Origin: Salinimonas lutimaris
Lineage (GTDB): Bacteria > Pseudomonadota > Gammaproteobacteria > Enterobacterales > Alteromonadaceae
Assembly: GCF_005222225.1 (NCBI RefSeq)
Contig: NZ_CP036536.1
Location: forward strand, 2,380,001 to 2,444,000
DNA: 64,000 nt
Reading direction: 5' to 3'
Shown: positions 1 to 8,275 of the stretch, piece by piece
Layout of the letters: each line of letters opens with the position of its first letter
Numbering within the stretch: position 1 is the stretch's first letter
The notes under the pieces: model-generated
Database searches by the model: none
What the model was told of the DNA's origin: nothing
The model's input: the letters and a program-made list of their open reading frames with translations, nothing else
Program-made: the position numbers and the translations under genes

Positions 1-1025
1 ATCAGCGGTCGGGCAATACTACGGGTGATTACCACTGCCAGAATGATCGCCACAATCAGACCTGTGGCAGATACCACCAGGGTTTCGAGCAAGCTTTCCT
101 GTACCGTGGCTAATATAAGCTGCTGGCCGCTCACCGCATCCATACTCGCTTTTTCAAACAGGCTGTTCACCCCTTCAAGGGTTTGCTGGAGTGCCTCTTC
201 TGCCCGGGCTTTACTGACGGCAGCCGTATTGCTGTAGTCAATTTTCTGCTGTTGCAGCATGATAAGACCATTATCGCCCGATAATGCCGATTTCAGGCTG
301 GTATACTGTTGGTTAAAGGCCTCTATGATGCCGCCATCATCTATTGTTTCTGCCAACCGGTTCAGATAGCCGGCATCGACCTCCAGGTTGGAAATCTGAT
401 AGTGGATATCTTCAATAATCGACTGCGTATTGCTGTTGTCTGTACTGGCCGCTAAGTCTTCCAGCCCGGTGGTCAGGGTAAGTAATTTATTATCCACATT
501 ATTGCCCGCTCCGATGAGCGTTCGCACGCCGGCCTGACTCTCCTCTAAATAACTCAGATCAAGCATCAGTGCGCTGGCTTCATCACTGGCCGACAATACC
601 CGGGCCAGCTGGTCAATCACCGCTTGACGGGTCATCAGAAACTGATGGCGCGCCTCATACATGGCGCTGCTGTGAGTGAGAAAGGTCTGTCCCGCTTGCT
701 GCGTAAATTGCTGTTCATCGGATAAAGACAGGCCATTTAGCTGTTGTTCAAACTCAGCGGCCAGCGCAGTAAACTGCTGACGGCTTTGATTAAGCCCCTG
801 AATGGTGTCTTTGTGATAGCCATTAACAATAATGGTGGCAAGCGTCAGGGTTTCTGACTTCATCTCCATCATCTGATTTTGTATTGGCATTTTGTCTTCT
901 ACCACAGATACTGCTGATCCACGAATATCGGACAAGCCTGCATAAGACAGCAGACCGGTTAGAATCAGCAGTCCGCAAAAGACTGCAAATCCCAGAATAA
1001 TTTTTGCGACCACGGTTAAGCGCAT
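1..1025 (-). CDS. methyl-accepting chemotaxis protein, N-terminal part (cut by window edge)
   Basis: This is the sensory half of a membrane chemoreceptor that would signal through CheA/CheW. The reading frame starts at ATG 1023-1025 with AGGAAGT just upstream and stays open to the window edge. The first ~30 residues form a membrane helix. A long helical periplasmic segment rich in Gln, Leu, Ser and Thr follows, with no recognisable PAS or Cache motif. A second membrane helix near residues 312-338 runs into a HAMP-like start (RSIARPL). The signalling domain lies outside the window, so chemoreceptor rather than histidine kinase or cyclase is inferred from the overall layout. The ligand cannot be named. 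Confidence 0.75.
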   Translation of the reverse strand, partial: MRLTVVAKIILGFAVFCGLLILTGLLSYAGLSDIRGSAVSVVEDKMPIQNQMMEMKSETLTLATIIVNGYHKDTIQGLNQSRQQFTALAAEFEQQLNGLSLSDEQQFTQQAGQTFLTHSSAMYEARHQFLMTRQAVIDQLARVLSASDEASALMLDLSYLEESQAGVRTLIGAGNNVDNKLLTLTTGLEDLAASTDNSNTQSIIEDIHYQISNLEVDAGYLNRLAETIDDGGIIEAFNQQYTSLKSALSGDNGLIMLQQQKIDYSNTAAVSKARAEEALQQTLEGVNSLFEKASMDAVSGQQLILATVQESLLETLVVSATGLIVAIILAVVITRSIARPL

Positions 1026-1088
1026 GCTTTACTTCCTGTTGTTATACCGCTCATGACTAACATACAAAAAAGCCTGCATTAATGTTAC

Positions 1089-1106
1089 CTATTTGTTAAC
1101 AAATAG
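1089..1106. promoter_or_regulatory. perfect 18-bp palindrome in the chemoreceptor promoter region
   Basis: CTATTTGTTAACAAATAG reads identically on both strands and lies 64-81 bases upstream of the chemoreceptor start, in the 301-base gap shared with fur. Perfect symmetry and AT-richness fit an operator for a dimeric regulator. No known consensus is matched with certainty, and no T-run suggests a terminator. Confidence 0.4.
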
Positions 1107-1281
1107 TATTTCGGCTGATAACTAATTTTATCTTAGTACAAAAAACACGAATTGTTAGATAGGAGGATCTGGCTTAATTCGCAGAACACGAATGAATGCT
1201 ATTCACATAACCGGACTGACCGCTTTTTGGGCAAATATTTGACAAAGTGCCCCTTTTACTTTCAAATCAAATCAACTTACC

Positions 1282-1287
1282 TATAAT
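1282..1287 (+). promoter_or_regulatory. candidate -10 element of fur
   Basis: TATAAT is a perfect -10 hexamer 39 bases upstream of the fur start. No good -35 lies at 16-18 bases; the TTGACA at 1239-1244 is too far upstream to pair with it. The promoter may therefore depend on an activator. Confidence 0.4.
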
Positions 1288-1326
1288 AGCGCCTATAGTA
1301 AAAACAGCCTCTGAAGTTGGTATTCA

Positions 1327-1752
1327 ATGGATCAAAATAAAGAGTTAAAAAAGGCCGGCCTGAAAGTGACATTGCCTCGCCTTAAAATTCTGCAAATTCT
1401 GCAGGAACCTGATAACCAGCATATCAGTGCTGAAGATGTATATAAGCTGCTTATCGATCAGGGTGAGGAAATCGGTCTGGCGACGGTATATCGCGTACTG
1501 AACCAGTTCGATGATGCGGGCATACTGATCCGCCATCATTTTGAAGGTGGCAAATCTGTCTTTGAAATCAGCTACAAAGACCATCACGATCATCTGGTAT
1601 GCCTGAAGTGCGGCAAAGTGATTGAATTTGAAGATGACATCATCGAGCAGCGACAGGAAGAAATAGCGAAACAGAATAATATTCGTCTGACCCACCATAG
1701 TCTGTACCTGTACGGTGAGTGCGCTGACGGAAACTGCGACAATAACGACTGA
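1327..1752 (+). CDS. fur: ferric uptake regulator Fur
   Basis: Fur is a dimeric iron-responsive repressor that binds DNA when loaded with Fe(II). The 141-residue length is close to the usual ~148. The N-terminal winged helix includes the family signature GLATVYRVLNQF. The metal-binding HHDHLVCLKCG stretch follows at about residues 87-97, and the structural-zinc cysteines appear as CLKC and, near the C-terminus, as CADGNC. The Fur paralogues Zur and PerR differ around these sites. The gene stands alone between a divergent chemoreceptor and a convergent transaminase, followed by a strong terminator. I saw no clear Fur box in front of it. Confidence 0.95.
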   Translation: MDQNKELKKAGLKVTLPRLKILQILQEPDNQHISAEDVYKLLIDQGEEIGLATVYRVLNQFDDAGILIRHHFEGGKSVFEISYKDHHDHLVCLKCGKVIEFEDDIIEQRQEEIAKQNNIRLTHHSLYLYGECADGNCDNND

Positions 1753-1773
1753 TTTGTTTCTCGTCTCAGGATC

Positions 1774-1803
1774 AAAAAAGCCCGTTGATTAACGGGCTTT
1801 TTT
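1774..1803. terminator. bidirectional terminator between fur and the transaminase gene
   Basis: A stem AAGCCCGTT / AACGGGCTT with a 4-base loop is flanked by an A-run on one side and a T-run on the other, so it can end both the rightward fur transcript and the leftward pxp-transaminase transcript. Confidence 0.85.
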
Positions 1804-1805
1804 CA

Positions 1806-2672
1806 TTATAAATCGTATTTGTGCTGGTTAAAGATGGTAATCGCCTGCTGCCATACCGGGCCAGGTGTGCCATCTGCCACCGGCGAGTCACCAATACTCA
1901 GTACCGGAGTAATTTCCTTGCTGGAACTGGACAGCCAGACTTCCTGTGCCGCTAACAGCTCAGCTTTGGTAACCACACGCTCAGTTACCGTGATACCCGC
2001 GCGCGCCAGACTCTTTATAATCAGTTGGCGAGTGATGCCCGGCAATAACTGATGGTCCAGCGGCGGCGTGACAATCTCACCATTTATTACAGCAAATACA
2101 TTGCATGAGCTGGCTTCTGTGACCTCATCGCTGGCGTTCACCAAAATGGTTTCCTGCTTACCCTGTGCTTTTCCATCCTGAAAATGCAGCACATTGCCCA
2201 GCAGCGAGGTGGATTTTATATGACACCGCTCCCAGCGCAGATCCCGGCTTAGCGCCACATGTAAGCCTTTTACGCCGGCCGCCTGAGGCACCGGCGGTGC
2301 AGCAATGGCAAAACCGTAGGCAAACACGGTTGGCGGTACGTCATCAGGAAACCCGTGAGCGCGGGTCATTACCGTCCCTCTGGATACGTGCAGGTAAACC
2401 CCCACATAGTCTGCCTCAAGCGCCGTACTATTGCGCCCGACCAGTTCATTCACCAGACTTTCCCATTGTTTGATATTCATCGGGTTGGCGATACCGATAG
2501 CCTGCAGACCATCATTTAATCGTTGCAGGTGCGCCTGCAAGCCGACGGCTTTGCCCTGATGGGCAGGTATCACTTCATAAATACCGTCGCCAAACAAAAA
2601 GCCGCGATCCATCGGAGAAATGCGGGCTTCCTCAAGCGGCATGAAGTCGCCGTTTAGAAATGCTATTGCCAT
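1806..2672 (-). CDS. class IV aminotransferase, D-amino-acid transaminase type
   Basis: This is a PLP enzyme of fold type IV. Members exchange the amino group between D-alanine and 2-oxoglutarate (Dat) or use branched-chain amino acids. The motif MDRGFLFGDGIYEVI near residue 20 and the active-site lysine in HIKSTSLLGNVL resemble D-amino-acid transaminases most closely. The phosphate-binding segment VTEASSCNVF is present. I chose ATG 2670-2672 (288 aa) because the family starts with an FLNG-like strand; an upstream ATG at 2702 would add ten residues and overlap pxpC. It begins one base after the pxpC stop, so it is the last gene of the 5-oxoprolinase operon. The substrate is inferred, not shown. 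Confidence 0.8.
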   Translation of the reverse strand: MAIAFLNGDFMPLEEARISPMDRGFLFGDGIYEVIPAHQGKAVGLQAHLQRLNDGLQAIGIANPMNIKQWESLVNELVGRNSTALEADYVGVYLHVSRGTVMTRAHGFPDDVPPTVFAYGFAIAAPPVPQAAGVKGLHVALSRDLRWERCHIKSTSLLGNVLHFQDGKAQGKQETILVNASDEVTEASSCNVFAVINGEIVTPPLDHQLLPGITRQLIIKSLARAGITVTERVVTKAELLAAQEVWLSSSSKEITPVLSIGDSPVADGTPGPVWQQAITIFNQHKYDL

Positions 2673-2673
2673 T

Positions 2674-3633
2674 TTATATTTCTTCGCTTTCAAACTGTTC
2701 AAATAACTGTCGTTCCAGCCGGTCTCTCAGAAGCCAGCCGGCTCTGGCATTATCAATATCAACTGCCCTGAACGTTACGGTATCGCCGGGCACAGCCTGC
2801 GCCAGCCGGTAGATATCATATTCAGCCACACACCCGATTTTGGGGTAGCCGCCCAGTGTCTGGCGATCAGACATCATTACAATCGGCTGTCCATCAGGAG
2901 GAAGTTGGATGGCACCAAAATTAATGCCTTCTGAACGCATTGTACGCATTTCGCAGCTGACTGGCTGACCGCTTAACCGATAGCCCATCCGGTCTATCTG
3001 ATTACTGACCGTATATTCACTGGCAAAAAATAGCTGACGCTGCCAGGGAGCAAACGCATGATACTGATAACCGGTGACGACATCCAGCGGCGTACTCAGG
3101 CTGTAATCCGGGATGTAAGGAGCGGTCACCTGGCGAGTCTCCGACATGTTGCGCGGCTTAATTTCATAGACCTGCCCGGCCTTGACCGGGGTACCGTCAT
3201 TATGCAAACCGCCTACTCCCTCGCGCATCACAATACTTTGACTGGCCTGGGTACGCGGCAGCTGCCACTGACCGGTTACCGCAACATAGCACTTGCTGCC
3301 TGTGCGGGCACTGCCACAGCGTAACTCATCGCCCGCTTTTAAATGCAGAGTTTGCCAGGCCGGTACTGGTTGCCGGTTAATCCAAACATCAACCTGCGGG
3401 CCACCTACCGCCAGACTCAGTGGCGCATCAACGGTCAATACCAGCTCGCCAATACATTCAAAAGTCGCGGCGTGGTGCTGATTACCACACAGCCAGTTGA
3501 CCAGATTATAGGTGCGTATATCCACCGCCCCGGATACGCAAAAGCCCTGCTCCTGGGCCGATAAGTGACGTCCGGCATCGACCACCAGCGTGAGCAGTCC
3601 GGCAGACTCAACCGTAATATTACCGCTGCTCAT
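2674..3633 (-). CDS. pxpC: 5-oxoprolinase subunit PxpC (KipA-like biotin-dependent carboxyltransferase family)
   Basis: PxpC is the larger partner of PxpB in the bacterial ATP-dependent 5-oxoprolinase, which opens cyclised glutamate (pyroglutamate) to glutamate together with PxpA. The 319-residue product has the family start (GNITVESAGLLTLVVDAGR) and the internal GAVD and GGYPKIG motifs. The start ATG 3631-3633 is preferred because AGGAG lies 7 bases upstream; an upstream ATG at 3669 lacks this. It overlaps the end of pxpB by 14 bases, which indicates translational coupling. Allophanate hydrolase subunit 2 is the older family name. Confidence 0.9.
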   Translation of the reverse strand: MSSGNITVESAGLLTLVVDAGRHLSAQEQGFCVSGAVDIRTYNLVNWLCGNQHHAATFECIGELVLTVDAPLSLAVGGPQVDVWINRQPVPAWQTLHLKAGDELRCGSARTGSKCYVAVTGQWQLPRTQASQSIVMREGVGGLHNDGTPVKAGQVYEIKPRNMSETRQVTAPYIPDYSLSTPLDVVTGYQYHAFAPWQRQLFFASEYTVSNQIDRMGYRLSGQPVSCEMRTMRSEGINFGAIQLPPDGQPIVMMSDRQTLGGYPKIGCVAEYDIYRLAQAVPGDTVTFRAVDIDNARAGWLLRDRLERQLFEQFESEEI

Positions 3634-4315
3634 GTAAACGCTCCTGATATTGTGCTTCTGTGATGGCATAAAATTCCACCGTATCGCCAGCCTGCAGTTT
3701 CACCGGCTGCTCCCAGTGCGGGTTGAACAACGGCTCTGCACATAAGCCGAGTAAGTTCCACCCACCGGGCGAGGCGGCCGGATATACCGCTGTCTGGGCA
3801 TCGGCAATAGCCACTGCACCTGTTGGAACCCGTTTGCGCGGGCTGTCCAGTCGCGGACAATGCAGCGATTCAGGCAGCTCGCCCATGTAAGCAAAACCGG
3901 GCGCAAACCCCACCGTAAACACAGTAAACGGTTGCCCGGTATGACCGGCAATAATCTGCTCGTCTGATAACCCGCTATGTCTGCGTATAATGTCAAAATC
4001 GCAGGCCTGCGGCGCTCCATACCAGACACCAAGACGATGATGTTGCCCGTTGCCTGTGGCCTGCTGCGCCGGGTTTACCGAACGTAATTCCTGATATACG
4101 GTATGACTGTCGGCCAGATTCAGGTCAAATAACACCAGCAAGGTGTCGTAACCGGGGATCAGCGCCTTAAGCCACACCGGATTGTCTTCGCGAATGGCTG
4201 ATTTCATGTTTTGTACAGCCTGATTGGCCTGCGTCAGGGTGGTGCCGTTGAAATAAACAATAAGTCCGTCTATGCCGGCCGGCTGAATCTCGCGCACCGT
4301 GCCAAATGCTTCCAT
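3620..4315 (-). CDS. pxpB: 5-oxoprolinase subunit PxpB (KipI-like)
   Basis: This is the 231-residue cyclophilin-like subunit that forms the PxpBC complex. Family features are the GFAPGFAYMGELP motif in the middle and the PRVP-like stretch (RKRVPTGAVAIA), with a C-terminal GDTVEF strand. An excellent ribosome-binding site (AGGAGGAA, 4325-4332) sits 9 bases before the ATG. It lies 29 bases after pxpA and overlaps pxpC. The paralogue KipI of Bacillus inhibits a sporulation kinase, but the complete pxpABC set here argues for 5-oxoproline catabolism. Confidence 0.92.
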   Translation of the reverse strand: MEAFGTVREIQPAGIDGLIVYFNGTTLTQANQAVQNMKSAIREDNPVWLKALIPGYDTLLVLFDLNLADSHTVYQELRSVNPAQQATGNGQHHRLGVWYGAPQACDFDIIRRHSGLSDEQIIAGHTGQPFTVFTVGFAPGFAYMGELPESLHCPRLDSPRKRVPTGAVAIADAQTAVYPAASPGGWNLLGLCAEPLFNPHWEQPVKLQAGDTVEFYAITEAQYQERLHEQR

Positions 4316-4344
4316 TACAGCGTGTTCCTCCTAAAGTGTTAAGT

Positions 4345-5076
4345 TTACCGTGCCAGTAGCTGACGAATATGGGTTGCCATCTCTACCGCGCCCGGGCTGT
4401 CACCGTGCACGCATAGTGAGTCAACCGGAAAAGTCAGAATTTGCCCATGCTCGGTGGTGATCGTGCCCTGTTCAATGATTTGTCTGGCCTGCGTGACGGC
4501 CTCGTCATGGTTAAGTACCGCGTTACTCTGGCTGCGCGGTGTCAGCCAGCCTTCATCGGTATAACGCCGGTCGGCAAATGCTTCAAAATAAAGCGACAGA
4601 CCCAGCGCATCGGCTTCGGCCTGAAAGACAGCATGGTCAGGATGGGCCTGAATCATCAGGGCTAGTGAAGGATTGCTGAACTGAGCCACGGCCCGAAAAA
4701 CCTGCCCTCTCAATACCGCGCTTTTCATCATGTCATTGTAAAGGGCGCCGTGGGGTTTTACATAGGTAAGCTGACCACCGGCCAGCGTTGCCAATCCTTG
4801 CAGGGCGCTGACCTGATATTGAATACAACCGATAAGCTCGCTTTCTGATAATTGCATGCTGCGACGCCCGAATCCCTGCAGATCAGGGTATGCCGGATGC
4901 GCACCAATCTGTACCCGGTGTGCAACAGCCAGGCGTAATGCCTGTTGCAGCGTGACCGGATCACCGGCATGAAACCCACAGGCAATGTTGGCCTGGTCGA
5001 TGACACGCATCACCGACTCTTCCACCGGCATTTTCCAGCTGCCGTAACTCTCGCCTAAATCGCAATTTAACCACAT
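4345..5076 (-). CDS. pxpA: 5-oxoprolinase subunit PxpA (LamB/YcsF family)
   Basis: PxpA supplies the amidohydrolase-like active site of the three-part 5-oxoprolinase. The 243-residue length is typical. The opening LNCDLGES motif, the ANIACGFHAGDP segment and the VKPHGALYND motif are the usual YcsF landmarks with metal- or substrate-contacting Asp and His residues. The C-terminus keeps SLCVHGDSPGAVE. It is the first gene of the leftward operon pxpA-pxpB-pxpC-transaminase, divergent from the S1 gene at 5145 with a 68-base gap that must hold both promoters; I could not define them. Confidence 0.95.
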   Translation of the reverse strand: MWLNCDLGESYGSWKMPVEESVMRVIDQANIACGFHAGDPVTLQQALRLAVAHRVQIGAHPAYPDLQGFGRRSMQLSESELIGCIQYQVSALQGLATLAGGQLTYVKPHGALYNDMMKSAVLRGQVFRAVAQFSNPSLALMIQAHPDHAVFQAEADALGLSLYFEAFADRRYTDEGWLTPRSQSNAVLNHDEAVTQARQIIEQGTITTEHGQILTFPVDSLCVHGDSPGAVEMATHIRQLLAR

Positions 5077-5144
5077 AGTTGTTTCGCTCTTGCTGCGTTA
5101 GTGCTGTATCATACTACCTGTAATTTCTCTGACAGTCAGGTTCA

Positions 5145-5987
5145 ATGATACAGGTTGGTAAAACAAATCAGCTCCAGGTAGCTGCCGAATTTCCCTTTGG
5201 ATTTCAACTCACTGCAACCGGTGATGACGATACCACCGTCACACTGGCAAGCACCTCTGCCCCCGCCGATCTGAAGGTAGGCGACACGCTGGAGGCTTTT
5301 GTCACCACCGATAATGCCGGTGCGCTGATAGCCTTTGCCCAGACGCCACTGATACAAATTGGCGAAACCCGGGTTTTAAGAGCAGTGAATGCCACCGATT
5401 TTGGTGCGTTTTTCGACTGGGGGCTGGAAAAAGACTTGCTGGTGCCGGCCCAATACCAGGAACAGCCGGTTAACCCCGGGATGCATTATGTGGTGCATGC
5501 CTTTTATGACGAAAAAACCAGCCGGGTACTGGGCGCCACCAAGCTGCACTATTTTTTGCGCGACAAAGAGACCGGTCTGGAACCAGGCACTCAGGTTGAG
5601 TGCATCGTGTACAGCAAAACAGAGCTGGGCTACAAAGTGGTCGTCAATGAAGTCTATGCCGGTTTAATTTTTCATTTTGATGCATTTAAACCGCTGCGTA
5701 TTGGCGAAAAGCTCGACGCTGTGATTAAAAATGTGCGTGAAGATGGCAAACTGGATATAGCCCTGCAACGGGTCGACAAAGTGGGTCGCCGAACACTGGA
5801 AGAAGCCATTATTGATGATCTTGAAGCGCATGGTGGATTTTCCACACTGACCGACAAAAGTCAGCCCGACGAAATTTATGCGCGCTTTAGTGTTAGCAAG
5901 GCGGCTTACAAGAAAGCGCTGGGTGCGCTGTACAAACAACGTAAAATAGTCATCGACAAACAGGCGGTACGCCTGGTAACCAAGTAA
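5145..5987 (+). CDS. S1-domain RNA-binding protein of the CvfB/YitL family
   Basis: CvfB proteins bind RNA through tandem S1-type beta barrels and end in a winged helix. The 280-residue length fits. The first ~60 residues form a degenerate S1 barrel, and the segment ATDFGAFFDWGLEKDLLVP is typical S1 sequence. A third barrel (RIGEKLDAVIKNVREDGKLDIAL) precedes a C-terminal winged helix with IYARFSVSKAAYKKALGALY. It is cytoplasmic. The OsmC-like gene follows 9 bases downstream, so the two are probably cotranscribed. The biological target is not known from sequence. Confidence 0.85.
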   Translation: MIQVGKTNQLQVAAEFPFGFQLTATGDDDTTVTLASTSAPADLKVGDTLEAFVTTDNAGALIAFAQTPLIQIGETRVLRAVNATDFGAFFDWGLEKDLLVPAQYQEQPVNPGMHYVVHAFYDEKTSRVLGATKLHYFLRDKETGLEPGTQVECIVYSKTELGYKVVVNEVYAGLIFHFDAFKPLRIGEKLDAVIKNVREDGKLDIALQRVDKVGRRTLEEAIIDDLEAHGGFSTLTDKSQPDEIYARFSVSKAAYKKALGALYKQRKIVIDKQAVRLVTK

Positions 5988-5996
5988 GAGGCCAAT

Positions 5997-6401
5997 ATGA
6001 AAGCAAATGTAGTGTGGGATCGCGATCTGACCTTTACCGGTGTCACCGAAAGTGGTTACAAAACCGTAATGGACGGTAATGGCGATGCCGTATCACCGAT
6101 GGAATCGGTGCTGCTGGCGGTTGGATCCTGCTCCAGCATTGATGTGGTGGATATTCTGAAAAAAGGCCGCAATGAGGTTACGCACTGTGAGTGTGAATTA
6201 AATGCTGAGCGGGCCGATTCAGCGCCCAAAGTCTTTACCGCTATCCATGCCCATTATGTGGTAAAAGGCAAAGGTTTATCAGAAAAAGCGGTTGCCCGCG
6301 CCGTGGAATTGTCTGCGCAGAAATACTGCTCAGTCATGCTGATGCTCAAAGGCAATGTGGATATTACGACCAGCTACACGCTGGAAAATACACCGGACTA
6401 A
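5997..6401 (+). CDS. OsmC/YhfA-family protein
   Basis: This 134-residue protein has the OsmC fold. OsmC and Ohr are thiol peroxidases, while the YhfA branch is less well characterised. Here the sequence resembles YhfA: MESVLLAVGSCSSIDVVDIL carries the first conserved Cys near residue 41, and the second lies in QKYCSVMLML near residue 102. Both are compatible with a redox-active pair. A ribosome-binding site is weak, which fits coupling to the upstream CvfB-like gene. Whether it degrades organic peroxides cannot be told from sequence. Confidence 0.85.
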   Translation: MKANVVWDRDLTFTGVTESGYKTVMDGNGDAVSPMESVLLAVGSCSSIDVVDILKKGRNEVTHCECELNAERADSAPKVFTAIHAHYVVKGKGLSEKAVARAVELSAQKYCSVMLMLKGNVDITTSYTLENTPD

Positions 6402-6416
6402 TCTGACCGGGGGTAT

Positions 6417-6449
6417 CGCCGGGCAGCCATCAGATAAGCTGCCCGGGCG
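6417..6449. terminator. GC-rich hairpin between convergent genes
   Basis: Arms GGGCAGC / GCTGCCC (6421-6427 and 6438-6444) extend outwards by further CG pairs. No T-run follows on either strand, so it is a weak candidate terminator between the OsmC-like gene and the DUF3718 gene. Confidence 0.35.
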
Positions 6450-6465
6450 TTACCTGCCAGCACGA

Positions 6466-6792
6466 TTAGCTACGTGCTACCAGAAAATCATGGACGTCAC
6501 TGGCATGACGCTCAACTGAAAAGTCAATCAGGCTGGTACCATTACAGGTTAAGCCGTTCTCAGCGGTAACCAGGCGAATCACTTCACGCTGGCTGGTGCC
6601 AATGCGACCGACATTACGGGCAACCGCAGAACGCAGGATGCGAACATCATCCTGTACAATGGCTTTACAGAAACCAGAAAACTGGGTGTCGCCTACAAAG
6701 CGAATATCTTTTTCAGGTTGTGCAGCGTGCGCCTGGCCAGCCAGAGCAATTACACCACATACAGTAGCAAAGGTTTTTGTTAGTGCTTTCAT
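6466..6792 (-). CDS. exported DUF3718-family protein
   Basis: This is a small secreted protein of 108 residues with a clear signal peptide: Lys residues at the start, then a hydrophobic stretch ending in AHA. The mature part contains two cysteines (GFCKAIVQDD and GLTCNGTSL) that could form a disulfide in the periplasm. The sequence resembles DUF3718 proteins, which are common in Alteromonadales and have no known function. ATG 6790-6792 is preferred because AGGA at 6801-6804 is 8 bases upstream; ATG 6798 is too close to that site. It is monocistronic. Confidence 0.75.
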   Translation of the reverse strand: MKALTKTFATVCGVIALAGQAHAAQPEKDIRFVGDTQFSGFCKAIVQDDVRILRSAVARNVGRIGTSQREVIRLVTAENGLTCNGTSLIDFSVERHASDVHDFLVARS

Positions 6793-7033
6793 CGTCATTA
6801 TCCTCAATAAGTTTTGGCGAACTTAACTGCGTCTCAAAGTCAAAACGCATTATATTTATGCACTAAACTGAAAAATAATGCTGTTGGTTTATTGTTGTAA
6901 GTCAGTAACAGGCGAGTAAATAATTAATGAGGCGTTTCTTTACATTTGTAAGCTGTTGATAATAAAGAATTTAATGTTTCAACATAAGCTTTTTAATATA
7001 CTTTAGTCTGACATTTATAACTATTTAGTATTA

Positions 7034-7063
7034 AAAAAGACCGTCACCGACGGCCTTTTTTTG
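7034..7063. terminator. hairpin terminator downstream of the DUF2189 gene
   Basis: The stem CCGTC / GACGG with a 3-base loop is flanked by an A-run and a T-run, so it can work on both strands. Its likely job is ending the leftward DUF2189 transcript 90 bases after the stop. The rest of the 6793-7152 gap is AT-rich and should include the DUF3718 promoter; I see nothing else there. Confidence 0.6.
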
Positions 7064-7152
7064 GTCAAAAGCTGAAAGTTTTACAAAAAATAGTTTAAAT
7101 ATTGTTGTTTATGGCATCACTCCATCACAAAATGATGTAATAAAACTACGAT

Positions 7153-7947
7153 TTAAACAAAATTTCGGTGGCGTTTTGTTTCTATTGTGTCGATATATGC
7201 ATGCCAGGATGCATAGCCGATAAGTGGCATCAGCACGATAAATCCAAAGAATCCGGTAACAAACCCTAAAGCCACGGTAGAAAAAATGATGCCTGACCAG
7301 ATCAGCATCGGGATTTTGTTCATCCATACCGCGTTCACACTGGTCAGCAGTGCGGTAGCCAGGTCGACTTTACGTTCCATCAGTATGGGCTGGGTAAACG
7401 CACTGATAAACAGCAGCAAAACAGAAAACACGATGCCGATGCCGGTTCCCAGTAATAAAAACGGCCACAAATCTGACAAGGTGTCATCCAGATATGGCGG
7501 GTACAGGGCATGAATTAACGAGGCCACCCGAAGCCAGAAAATCATCATGATAAGCAGTACCATGCCAAAGCCCCAGCCATTGACCGCATTTCGCTTCATG
7601 GCTTTTAGAGAATGTAGCAAGGTGGGCTTATGGCCTTTTTCCAACTCCCAGCTCACATCATACAGGCCTGCCGCCAGAAACGGTCCAATCAGCATAAAGC
7701 AGACGATAGCCGGCATGATAATCAGATGCCAGCCGGTCAGATTTACCAGATAAGTAATAGACCAGGGAATCAGGGCAAAAACACAGCCATATAAAAGGGT
7801 ATGCACAGGCGCGCGCTTCATGTCGTTTGCTGCCAGCGCTAACCATTTTACCGGATCGCCATAATCCAGTTCTTTACACGGAATGACCCTGGCAATACCA
7901 CTGTCTGTAATCGCGTTATGGGGCGTTTCCTTGAATGAGTGTGACAT
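7153..7947 (-). CDS. DUF2189-family integral membrane protein
   Basis: This 264-residue inner-membrane protein has about six hydrophobic segments, the last around residues 220-245. The N-terminal ~40 residues are polar and cytoplasmic. The GPFLAAGLYDVSWELEKGHKP region and the ending YASWHAYIDTI match the pattern of DUF2189 proteins. The function of this family is unknown. The gene is transcribed alone, divergent from alaA across a 328-base gap. Confidence 0.75.
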   Translation of the reverse strand: MSHSFKETPHNAITDSGIARVIPCKELDYGDPVKWLALAANDMKRAPVHTLLYGCVFALIPWSITYLVNLTGWHLIIMPAIVCFMLIGPFLAAGLYDVSWELEKGHKPTLLHSLKAMKRNAVNGWGFGMVLLIMMIFWLRVASLIHALYPPYLDDTLSDLWPFLLLGTGIGIVFSVLLLFISAFTQPILMERKVDLATALLTSVNAVWMNKIPMLIWSGIIFSTVALGFVTGFFGFIVLMPLIGYASWHAYIDTIETKRHRNFV

Positions 7948-8179
7948 GGGGTGTCTCGCTATGTCGAACGTTTCGAAAACCGGCAGCCTGTTGGCTACAC
8001 AGTCGTTACTATAAAACTAGAACACCGGGCCAATTTAACAACCCTGTTCCCCCCTGCATGACAACAAATTAAGAGTGGTCAGCACTGGAAATCTTGCAGT
8101 TCAAAAAGCAGTCACTGCTAACCCTCTAAAAGCAAACATGATTTCGCACTCAGGCAAGCACACCAGTAAATTAGTCAAA

Positions 8180-8188
8180 TGGTATAAA
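8180..8188 (+). promoter_or_regulatory. candidate extended -10 promoter of alaA
   Basis: TGGTATAAA is an extended -10 element 88 bases upstream of alaA. No convincing -35 is needed with the TGn extension. The remaining 7948-8275 gap shows no gene or strong repeat. Confidence 0.4.
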
Positions 8189-8275
8189 ATTTTCGCTGTA
8201 AAGCCTGAATAACACCTCGCAAGGCGCCGGCGATTGCGATAATCTGGCAGGCCAGACAACCAACAAGACAGGATT

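Noticed and set aside
1239-1244. TTGACA as -35 of fur
   Set aside because: It is 37 bases from the TATAAT at 1282, far outside the 15-19 base range.
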